Assembly: GCA_937873105.1 (NCBI GenBank)
Contig: CALMWD010000486.1
Coordinates: 1-8,064, forward strand
Direction of reading: 5' to 3'
Origin: an uncultured Rhodanobacteraceae bacterium
GTDB lineage: Bacteria; Pseudomonadota; Gammaproteobacteria; Xanthomonadales; Ahniellaceae
Length of the DNA stretch: 8,064 nucleotides
The position numbers and the translations under genes are program-made. The notes below the pieces were generated by a model. It saw only the letters and a list, made by a program, of their open reading frames with translations. It was not told the DNA's origin and made no database searches. Positions 1 to 5,240 of the stretch are shown one piece after another. The first letter of the stretch is position 1. Each line of letters opens with the position of its first letter.

Positions 1-1
1 G

Positions 2-1003
2 CTGCCGGCCAGCCTCGCCGCCGCCCAAGCGATGCTGGCGAAGCAGGGCGTGATCGTCACCAGTCCGGACGCGCTGGCGCGGACCACGCGCATCGACCGC
101 ATCGTCACCGACAAGACCGGCACCCTGCCCGAGGGCCGGCCGCGCCTGGTCGCGGTCGAGCTCGTCGATGCCGCGATGCCGCGCGAACGCGCGCTGGCCA
201 TCGCCGCTGCGCTCGAACGCGGCCATCGCCATCCGATCGCGCATGCGTTCCGCGAGTTCGACGCCGGCCTCGCGGTGACCGACGCGAGGACCGAGGCCGG
301 CGCCGGCGTCGACGGCATCGTCGACGGTGCCCATTGGCGGCTCGGACGCGGCGACTGGTTCGGCGATGCCGACGGCGACGCCATCGTGCTCGCCGGCGAA
401 CGCGGCGTCGCCGCGCGCTTCCGCATCGCCGACCGGGCCCGCGCCGAGGCCACCGCGGCGGTGCGCGACTGGCAGGATTTCGCCCGGGTCGAACTGCTCT
501 CCGGCGACCATCCCGAAGCCGTCGCCGCGCTCGCAGGCACGCTCGGCATCACCGGTCGCGGCCGCCTCACGCCGGATCAGAAGCGCGCCGCCATCCATGC
601 GCTGCGCGACGACGGCCACCGCATCATGATGATCGGCGACGGCTTGAACGATGCCGAGTCGCTGGCCGCGGCCGACGTCGGCGTGGCCATGGGCGGCGGC
701 GCCGCGATCGCGCAATGCCACGCCGACGTGCTGCTGCTGCGCGACGACCTGCGCCTGGTGCGCCTGCTGGTCGATACCGCGAAGCGCGCGCGCCGCATCG
801 CCCGCCAGAACCTGGCCTGGTCGATCGGCTACCACCTCGCGATCGTGCCGTTCGCGGTCGCCGGCGTGATGTCGCCGTGGCTGGCCGCGGTGGGCATGGC
901 GGCGAGTTCCCTGCTGGTCACGTTGAACGCGCTGCGCTTGCGCCATGGCCCGCGCATCCCCATGTCGGACGCCGGAACCCCGATGCGGGAGCGCGTCGCA
1001 TGA
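2..1003 (+). CDS. ccoI: Copper-translocating P1B-type ATPase CcoI/FixI, C-terminal part (5' truncated)
   Basis: The frame is open from the first bases, so the gene starts upstream; 333 C-terminal residues are visible. Seen: the phosphorylation motif DKTGTL (Asp codon at 110-112), the HP dipeptide of P1B ATPases (codons 230-235, in GHRHPIAHAF), the hinge motif GDGLNDA near 634, and two C-terminal membrane helices ending MAASSLLVTLNALRL, which matches the MxxSS...NALRL ending of the family. CcoI proteins move copper across the inner membrane for assembly of the CuB centre of cbb3 cytochrome oxidase. Identification as CcoI rather than a general CopA rests on ccoS following with an ATGA overlap. 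Odd: DKTGTLP instead of DKTGTLT, NDAES instead of the usual NDAP, and Tyr-His (830-835) where Cu-ATPases normally have Tyr-Asn in the penultimate helix. No frameshift is seen. Confidence 0.93.
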   Translation: MPASLAAAQAMLAKQGVIVTSPDALARTTRIDRIVTDKTGTLPEGRPRLVAVELVDAAMPRERALAIAAALERGHRHPIAHAFREFDAGLAVTDARTEAGAGVDGIVDGAHWRLGRGDWFGDADGDAIVLAGERGVAARFRIADRARAEATAAVRDWQDFARVELLSGDHPEAVAALAGTLGITGRGRLTPDQKRAAIHALRDDGHRIMMIGDGLNDAESLAAADVGVAMGGGAAIAQCHADVLLLRDDLRLVRLLVDTAKRARRIARQNLAWSIGYHLAIVPFAVAGVMSPWLAAVGMAASSLLVTLNALRLRHGPRIPMSDAGTPMRERVA

Positions 1004-1170
1004 ACATCCTGCTGGTGCTGGTGCCGATCAGCCTGCTCCTGATCGGGCTGGCGGTCTGGGCCTTCTTCTGGGCGGTCGACAGCGGCCAGTTCGACGACCT
1101 CGACACGCCCGGCTTCCGCGCCCTGGACGAGGACGCCGGGCCGCAGGACAAGGACGGCGACGAGTCATGA
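1000..1170 (+). CDS. ccoS: cbb3-type cytochrome oxidase assembly protein CcoS
   Basis: A 56-residue protein with one N-terminal membrane helix (about residues 3-26, MNILLVLVPISLLLIGLAVW...) followed directly by WAVDSGQFDDLDTPGFRAL. The W-A-V-x-S-G-Q-F-D-D-L-D-T-P block is the hallmark of CcoS. The tail is short and acidic. CcoS is needed for cofactor insertion during maturation of cbb3 oxidase and usually lies directly after ccoI. The start is fixed by the ATGA overlap with the ccoI stop and by a GGGAG Shine-Dalgarno sequence 8 bases before the ATG. The gene overlaps the next one by ATGA as well, so all three should be translationally coupled. The length is normal for the family. Confidence 0.95.
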   Translation: MNILLVLVPISLLLIGLAVWAFFWAVDSGQFDDLDTPGFRALDEDAGPQDKDGDES

Positions 1171-1892
1171 GCCTGGCGGTCGCCACGGTCGCCGCGTTCA
1201 CGGCGGGTCTCGCTGGCGCCGCGCATTGCCTGGCGATGTGCGGCACGATCAGCGTGGCCTTGTCGCGGGCATCGCCGCCGCAAGCCGGTTTCGTCGTCGC
1301 CCGGCAACTGGGCCGCGTCGCGTCCTACACCCTGGCCGGCGCCGCCATGGGCGGCCTCGGGCAAACCCTGCTCTTCGTCGGCCAGAGCGGCATGCTGCGG
1401 CTCGCGCTGCAGGTGCTGTTCGCCTTGTCCTGGCTGTGGCTGGCCGCGCGCCTGATCCGGCCCAACCTGCGCCTGCCCTGGGCATCCGAGCTCGGGGGCC
1501 TGCTGTGGTCGCGGCTGCAGCCGTTGACCCGTCGTTTCCTGCCGGCCTCGACCGCACCGCGCGCCTTCGCGCTCGGCGCCTTGTGGGGGTTCATGCCCTG
1601 CGGCCTGAGTTACGCCATGCTGATGATCGCGGCGACCCAGGGTTCGGCGCTCGGCGGCGCGGCGATCATGGCCGCCTTCGGCCTGGCCTCGACCTTCGCG
1701 CTCGGCGCGCTCGACCTCGGCGCTCGCCGCGTCGACCAGGTGCGGCTCTCGCCCTGGCTGCGCGGCCTCGGCGCCGCCGTGGCGCTGGCCCTGGCCGGAC
1801 TCAGCCTGTGGCTGCCGTACAAGCATCGCGGCCACGCCCACGACCACGCCGTATCGATGGCGCTGGCGGGCGACGACTACTGCGTGAAGTAG
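1167..1892 (+). CDS. TauE/SafE-like (UreH/DsbD_2-type) membrane protein of the cco maturation cluster
   Basis: A 241-residue polytopic membrane protein. Near the N-terminus is G-x-x-H-C-L-A-M-C-G (His20, Cys21, Cys25), and mid-protein is W-G-F-M-P-C-G-L (Pro144-Cys145-Gly146). These paired blocks mark the DsbD_2/UreH-like family usually annotated 'sulfite exporter TauE/SafE family protein'. Hydrophobic segments lie at about 5-30, 50-70, 78-96, 133-156, 162-182 and 198-216. Members commonly sit between ccoS and fnr/hemN in gammaproteobacteria, which points to metal or thiol handling in cbb3 oxidase biogenesis rather than sulfite export; that role is inferred. Odd: the C-terminal tail carries HRGHAHDH (His220, 223, 225, 227) and ends in Cys-Val-Lys, a possible metal-binding tail. 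The start overlaps the ccoS stop (ATGA). The substrate is unknown. Confidence 0.85.
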   Translation: MSLAVATVAAFTAGLAGAAHCLAMCGTISVALSRASPPQAGFVVARQLGRVASYTLAGAAMGGLGQTLLFVGQSGMLRLALQVLFALSWLWLAARLIRPNLRLPWASELGGLLWSRLQPLTRRFLPASTAPRAFALGALWGFMPCGLSYAMLMIAATQGSALGGAAIMAAFGLASTFALGALDLGARRVDQVRLSPWLRGLGAAVALALAGLSLWLPYKHRGHAHDHAVSMALAGDDYCVK

Positions 1893-1895
1893 TCG
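1874..1895. terminator. Hairpin across the convergent stop codons, possible bidirectional terminator
   Basis: Arms CGACTACT (1874-1881) and AGTAGTCG (1888-1895) pair perfectly over 8 bp around a 6-base loop GCGTGA. The hairpin covers the stop of the TauE/SafE-like gene and reaches to within 2 bases of the fnr stop. The two stop codons are separated by only 4 bases, so any shared terminator has to lie here or inside the genes. There is no T-tract on either side, so it is not a standard intrinsic terminator. It may only block or stabilise 3' ends. Confidence 0.35.
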
Positions 1896-1896
1896 C

Positions 1897-2676
1897 TCAG
1901 CAGGCTTCGCTTTCGAGATTGGGCGAGGGTTCGCCGGCGAGTTCGTCGAGCCGGGCGAAGTCGACGATGCGGATCTGCTTGCGGTTCACGGCCAGCACGC
2001 CGAGTTCCTCGAAGCGGGTGAACAGGCGGCTGACGGTCTCGACCACCAGGCCGAGATAGTTCGCGAGTTCGTGCCGCGACATCGGCAGCTCCAGCAGGTC
2101 CGGGGCGCGATGCAGGTTGCGATAACGCTCGGACAGGCTGCGCAGGAAGATCGCGAGCCGCTCCTGGGCCTGCTTGCGCCCCATCATCATCAGGTGCTCG
2201 TGGTCCTTGACCACTTCGCGGCTGGCGATGCGCATCAGCTGGCGCCGCAGGCCGGGCACGCTCGAGGCGAACTCGTCGAGCTGGGCGAACGGCACGTCGC
2301 AGACCGAGGAGCGCTCCAGCGCCTCGGCGTTGCAGCGATGCACGTCGTCGGACAAGGCATCGAAGCCGATGATCTCGCCCGGCAGGTGGAAGCCGAGCAC
2401 CTGCTGCTCGCCGCTGTTCGTCTCCAGCGTGGTCTTGAACGAGCCGGAACGCACGACGTACAGCGACTGGAAACGCGCGCCGCTCGCGAACAGCTGCTGG
2501 CCGCGGTCGAGCGGTCGCCGCGCACGCACGATGGCGTCCAGGGAATTCAGTTCGTCCGCAGAGATCGACGCCGGCAGGCACAGCGCGTGCAGGGCGCAGG
2601 CGCGGCAGGTACGGCGCAACTGGCCGAGATCCAGCGAGGGAATGGGGGTCGTCGTGGCTCGTGGATCGCCGGGCAT
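1897..2676 (-). CDS. fnr: FNR/Anr-type [4Fe-4S] oxygen-sensing transcription regulator (CRP/FNR family)
   Basis: A 259-residue regulator. The N-terminal cluster is C-x2-C-x5-C (Cys24, Cys27, Cys33); a fourth Cys126 in S-S-V-C-D-V-P-F aligns with E. coli FNR Cys122, so all four ligands of an oxygen-labile [4Fe-4S] cluster are present. A cyclic-nucleotide-binding-type beta-roll covers about 40-135 and the dimer helix about 140-182. The C-terminal winged helix contains ELANYLGLVVETVSRLFTRF, whose Glu213-x-x-Ser216-Arg217 matches the FNR recognition helix that reads TTGAT-N4-ATCAA. The protein should switch on genes for microaerobic and anaerobic respiration, including cbb3 oxidase genes. An in-frame TAG 12 bases before the ATG rules out an upstream start. 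No clear Shine-Dalgarno sequence is seen. It faces the cco genes with a 4-base gap. It may be named anr or btr in other lineages. Confidence 0.94.
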   Translation of the reverse strand: MPGDPRATTTPIPSLDLGQLRRTCRACALHALCLPASISADELNSLDAIVRARRPLDRGQQLFASGARFQSLYVVRSGSFKTTLETNSGEQQVLGFHLPGEIIGFDALSDDVHRCNAEALERSSVCDVPFAQLDEFASSVPGLRRQLMRIASREVVKDHEHLMMMGRKQAQERLAIFLRSLSERYRNLHRAPDLLELPMSRHELANYLGLVVETVSRLFTRFEELGVLAVNRKQIRIVDFARLDELAGEPSPNLESEAC

Positions 2677-2780
2677 TGGGGAATTCTATCCCGACCGCAG
2701 CGTGCATGGGCGGCGCGTGCGCCCGCCTGCATTGGTCTTTGGTCTAGGTCGAGGTTCGATCCATCAATCTTTGCAATCGA
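2677..2780 (-). promoter_or_regulatory. fnr upstream region: candidate near-start -10 box, tandem 7-mers and FNR half-site
   Basis: This 104-base gap must hold the fnr promoter unless fnr is read through from the upstream operon. Reading toward fnr it contains one perfect FNR half-site TTGAT (within 2760-2770) with no matching partner at the normal spacing, a tandem repeat AGACCAA x2 (2732-2745), a short GC-rich inverted repeat GGCGC-GT-GCGCC (2712-2723), and a -10-like TAGAAT ending 6 bases before the ATG. The last, if used, would give an almost leaderless mRNA. No convincing -35 is seen for it. All assignments are tentative. Confidence 0.3.
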
Positions 2781-4067
2781 TCACGGATCGTCGGCCGACA
2801 GATCCGCGAAGACGGCGTGAAACAGCGCGCATTCGCGCAAGGCGCAGAACAGGGCGCGCAGGTCCGCACGATGCGGGCTCACGGCGGCTTCGCCGTGGCG
2901 GTCGGCGAGCTGGCGCAGGCTGTCCGCAAAGCCCGAACCCGCCCACATGCCGCCGAGCATCTCGAGCGCGGTGGCGTTGAAGTCGAGGCCGATCAGGTTC
3001 GGATAACGCCCGGTCATGCCGCTCATTTCGGCGATCCAGGTGCAGACCTGGGAGACCGGATCGGCGCATCCGGTTTCGCGCCGGACCAGTCGCAACACCT
3101 CGCTGCGATCGAACACGTTGAGCAGCAGGGCCAGCAGCAGGCGATGCTGCGGCTCGTGCAGCTTGCGCCGCAGGTCGATCAGGCTGCGGCTCAGCAGGTC
3201 GCCGTGCGCGGCCCGGCGCAGCAGTTCGCGCTCCGCCGGCGCCAGCCGCGTGCACAACGCCGACAGGCGTCGGGCCTCGTCGATGTTGGCGCTGATCTGG
3301 ACCTGCTCGGATACCAGGGCATGCGCGAGACACAGATCCGCCTCGGGCAAGACCCGTTCGAGGTGCGTCTGGACGGTGTCGGCATTCATGGTGCGCAACA
3401 TCCGCAGATACTGCTGCTTGCGGATCGTCGGCGCGTGCTTGTGGAACGGATCGAAGGCCAGTCCCGGCCAGCGGTAGTCGTACTGGACCTCGGCGCCCGG
3501 TTCGTCGGTGATGGTGCGGATGACGATGGTCACGGACGGGCGGATCATGTGGAACAGCGCGTGGATCAGCGACGCGCCGCGCCGGATGACACGCGTGTCG
3601 CCGGCACGCAGCACTTCGATGTCGATCAGCTCGAGATCGCCGGCGATCGCCCGCTGGTGCGACTCCGGCACCTTCCAGGCGCGGAATCGGTAGCGGCTGT
3701 GGATGCTGGACCCGGCCAGCACGTGGAAGGCGCCGCAGAAGGCATGCTGGTGAATGCTGGTGGTGCCGTCGAGCCAGGTCAGGGCCGAGATGTCGAAATG
3801 CCCGCCGTTGTAGAGCGACAGCGGCGGCTCGGCGAAGCGTGCGTCGAGGTCGGCCTGCTTGCACAGGACATCGGCGCCGAGCACGTAGTCGACGAGGTCG
3901 GCGTGGCTGACGTGGGCCGAAGGATTGTGCTCGGCAAGCTTCTCCGCCGCGACCCGCTCCAGGCCGGCGTAGACCGACTCGCGCGTGTCGCCGAGCGTGG
4001 CCGCGATGTCGTCGCCGAGACGCTTGAAGAAGGCTTCGACGCGATGCACCGGTGCCTCCAGGCTCAC
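2781..4067 (-). CDS. Putative cupin / cysteine-dioxygenase-like protein of unknown function
   Basis: A 428-residue soluble protein; no specific named family recognised. Residues about 85-200 look like a cupin beta-barrel: S-I-H-Q-H-A-F-C-G-A-F-H-V-L-A-G gives an H-x-H pair (His106, His108) plus His115, followed by beta-rich sequence and a second histidine cluster S-L-I-H-A-L-F-H-M (His169, His173). This resembles the HxH...H iron site of cysteine dioxygenase-type cupins, but the fold is inferred from pattern only. Residues about 215-428 are mainly helical with no recognised motif. There is no signal peptide or membrane segment. The start is GTG, overlapping the oxygenase stop as GTGA, so translation is probably coupled; no good Shine-Dalgarno sequence is visible. 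It is the last gene of the peptide-oxygenase operon and probably acts on the same substrate. It could instead be a non-catalytic partner. Confidence 0.6.
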   Translation of the reverse strand: MSLEAPVHRVEAFFKRLGDDIAATLGDTRESVYAGLERVAAEKLAEHNPSAHVSHADLVDYVLGADVLCKQADLDARFAEPPLSLYNGGHFDISALTWLDGTTSIHQHAFCGAFHVLAGSSIHSRYRFRAWKVPESHQRAIAGDLELIDIEVLRAGDTRVIRRGASLIHALFHMIRPSVTIVIRTITDEPGAEVQYDYRWPGLAFDPFHKHAPTIRKQQYLRMLRTMNADTVQTHLERVLPEADLCLAHALVSEQVQISANIDEARRLSALCTRLAPAERELLRRAAHGDLLSRSLIDLRRKLHEPQHRLLLALLLNVFDRSEVLRLVRRETGCADPVSQVCTWIAEMSGMTGRYPNLIGLDFNATALEMLGGMWAGSGFADSLRQLADRHGEAAVSPHRADLRALFCALRECALFHAVFADLSADDP

Positions 4068-4945
4068 GTCATGACGCCGTCGTAGTCGGCATCGACGAAG
4101 TGGAACAGCAGCGAGGCCGAACGATGCCCTTCCGGCAATACCTCGCGACTGTGTTTCAGCTCGCGGCCCTTGAAGATCAGGGCATCGCCGACGCGCTGGT
4201 GGATCTCGCGGGTGCTGCCGTCGCGCGCGCGCAGCTTGAGGGCCCAGGGCGAAGAACCGGCCTCATCGAGCGGCGCATAGTCGATCAGCAGGGTGATCGT
4301 GTATTCGCAGGGCGGGCGATCGACATGCCACTTCAGCTCGCCGCCCTCGAGATACAGCGAAACGAAGCTGTAGGACGGCTTGGTCGCGCGCCCGACCAGA
4401 TGGGAGACGCGCTCGTTCAGTTGGCGGTGCCAGAAATCGGCGACCGGGTGGCTGTGCGCGACATGGCGGCGGCTGCCGCGATCGTCGTCGAGTTGAAGAA
4501 AGCCTTCCTCGGCCAGCGACTGGTAATAACGCCCGAGTTCGACGACTTCGTCGGCCGGCAACAAGCCATCGAGCATGGCGAACCCTTCGCGCTCGAAGTG
4601 CGCGCGGCTTTCGGCATCATCACGCACCTCGACATGGCCGGCGAGGCGGTCGCTGCCGAGGTCGTATGCCACGGCGCGCGGCAACGCGTCGACCGGCGCC
4701 AACAGGCCGATGTCACGCAGTTCGGCAATGCCTTGCTCGGAAATCCGATCGACCGGCTCGCCTCGAATCAGGGCCGCCGCCAGGAAGCCGTGCGCCTCGG
4801 GCAACTCGTCCGGCTTCACCAGCCGCTCGCTGAACTGCGCCCCCTTGATGGGCGCCCGCACCAAGAACAAAGGCGGCTCGGAGCCGCCTTGTACGCTGAT
4901 GCTGGCGCAGGGGTTGAGAGCCAACCCCAGCGTTTCCAGTTGCAT
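4064..4945 (-). CDS. 2-oxoglutarate/Fe(II)-dependent oxygenase with an extra N-terminal domain
   Basis: A 293-residue protein. The C-terminal half (about 115-285) carries the iron triad: W-H-V-D (His207, Asp209) followed by a beta-strand E-Y-T-I-T-L-L-I-D, and distal His265 in E-L-K-H-S-R-E-V-L-P. Arg275, ten residues later, is in place to bind the 2-oxoglutarate carboxylate, and L-L-F-H-F-V closes the sheet. This is the double-stranded beta-helix pattern of prolyl-hydroxylase-like and related oxygenases. Residues 1-110 are unassigned; F-L-A-A-A-L-I-R-G-E-P-V ... A-E-L-R-D-I-G-L-L-A-P (about 54-84) reads like a small winged-helix or peptide-recognition module, which is speculation. The ATG lies 15 bases after the peptide stop with no clear Shine-Dalgarno sequence; GTG at codon 29 is an alternative start beyond the hairpin. 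The neighbouring peptide is a plausible substrate; the true substrate is unknown. Confidence 0.8.
   Translation of the reverse strand: MQLETLGLALNPCASISVQGGSEPPLFLVRAPIKGAQFSERLVKPDELPEAHGFLAAALIRGEPVDRISEQGIAELRDIGLLAPVDALPRAVAYDLGSDRLAGHVEVRDDAESRAHFEREGFAMLDGLLPADEVVELGRYYQSLAEEGFLQLDDDRGSRRHVAHSHPVADFWHRQLNERVSHLVGRATKPSYSFVSLYLEGGELKWHVDRPPCEYTITLLIDYAPLDEAGSSPWALKLRARDGSTREIHQRVGDALIFKGRELKHSREVLPEGHRSASLLFHFVDADYDGVMT
4862..4890 (-). terminator. Terminator-like hairpin between peptide gene and oxygenase domain (possible attenuator)
   Basis: A perfect inverted repeat with 10-base arms AAGGCGGCTC (4870-4879) and GAGCCGCCTT (4881-4890) around a single central base. In the direction of the operon the GC-rich stem is followed by a T-rich run (TTTGTTCTT, 4871-4863), the layout of an intrinsic terminator. 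It lies 55-75 bases into the annotated oxygenase frame (codons about 19-25), so it would act as a partial terminator or RNA-processing barrier, leaving more peptide mRNA than enzyme mRNA. Activity is inferred; a structured coding segment by chance is the alternative. Confidence 0.45.
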
Positions 4946-4960
4946 GGACGTGCCGCTGCG

Positions 4961-5122
4961 TCAGGTCGTGATGACCGGGCCGGGCGAGGGACGGGGCGTT
5001 GGCGTGGGAATCTGCTGGGGCGCGCTTCCAGCGCCGACATCGCCACGCTTGGCCATGTCCTTCAATTGATCGATCAGTGTCGCTGGAACCACCACCGCTC
5101 CCGCCTTGGCAATCTCGCTCAT
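4961..5122 (-). CDS. Small peptide (53 aa) with Pro/Thr-rich C-terminus, candidate modified-peptide precursor
   Basis: No known family recognised. The ATG at 5122 is chosen over one 36 bases upstream because GGAGGGG lies 6 bases before it, the best ribosome binding site in the window. Residues 1-27 (MSEIAKAGAVVV..., IDQLKDMAKRG) look like a short amphipathic helical leader. Residues 28-34 (DVGAGSA) form a small-residue hinge. The tail QQIPTPTPRPSPGPVITT has six prolines, four threonines and one serine. There is no Cys, signal peptide or membrane segment, which argues against a lanthipeptide, disulfide peptide or membrane toxin. It is the first gene of an operon with a 2-oxoglutarate/Fe(II) oxygenase (15-base gap) and a cupin-like protein. 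Inference: it may be a substrate whose prolines or other tail residues are oxidised. Alternatives are a regulatory leader peptide or small subunit. Confidence 0.65.
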   Translation of the reverse strand: MSEIAKAGAVVVPATLIDQLKDMAKRGDVGAGSAPQQIPTPTPRPSPGPVITT

Positions 5123-5167
5123 CGCACCCCTCCGGTCATCCGCGGCGAAATGCCGCATCGGATTTGG

Positions 5168-5196
5168 AGCCTACGCATCGGCCCATTGCGCGTCAA
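5168..5196 (-). promoter_or_regulatory. Candidate sigma-70-type promoter for the peptide-oxygenase operon
   Basis: Reading leftward, TTGACG (5196-5191, five of six matches to TTGACA) is followed after exactly 17 bases by TAGGCT (5173-5168, three of six matches to TATAAT). Transcription would start near 5161, leaving a leader of about 39 bases that contains the strong GGAGGGG ribosome binding site. Two direct copies of CGCATCGG (5154-5161 and 5174-5181, 20 bases apart) flank the -10 box and could be operator half-sites. The -10 is weak, so an activator may be needed. Confidence 0.4.
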
Positions 5197-5214
5197 TTCG
5201 CGACTCTCTATGTT
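5186..5214 (+). promoter_or_regulatory. Candidate promoter for the sensor diguanylate cyclase gene
   Basis: TTGCGC (5186-5191) and TATGTT (5209-5214) are separated by exactly 17 bases, matching sigma-70 spacing with three of six and four of six consensus bases. Its -35 shares base 5191 with the -35 of the divergent peptide-operon promoter, so RNA polymerase binding at the two should compete. Transcription would start near 5221, giving a leader of about 20 bases without a clear Shine-Dalgarno sequence before the ATG at 5241. Confidence 0.35.
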
Positions 5215-5240
5215 CTGCCGATTCGTGCCGATCAGACCGC

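Noticed and set aside
918..1847. A 309-codon minus-strand frame across ccoS and the TauE/SafE-like gene
   Set aside because: Low-complexity Arg/Gln/Gly/Ala sequence antisense to two genes with clear family motifs.
2755..2771. Possible FNR box TTGAT-N4-ATCAA upstream of fnr (autoregulation)
   Set aside because: Only one half-site is perfect; the partner at N4 spacing does not match. The palindrome-like TTCGAT/ATCAA arrangement has the wrong spacing.
2817..4085. A 422-codon + strand frame antisense to the cupin-like gene
   Set aside because: Composition is that of a shadow frame (rich in Arg, Gln, Gly and Val with no motif), and the opposite strand shows a histidine-motif protein with a GTGA-coupled start.
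4961..5122. Small peptide as a type I toxin or antitoxin
   Set aside because: No membrane helix or signal peptide, no antisense RNA or partner toxin gene, and a proline-rich soluble tail. Its neighbours are oxygenase-like enzymes.
5123..5158. Upstream start of the small peptide (65 residues, beginning MRHFAADD)
   Set aside because: The downstream ATG at 5122 has a GGAGGGG site at ideal distance, and the extra 12 residues would include the Shine-Dalgarno sequence as coding.
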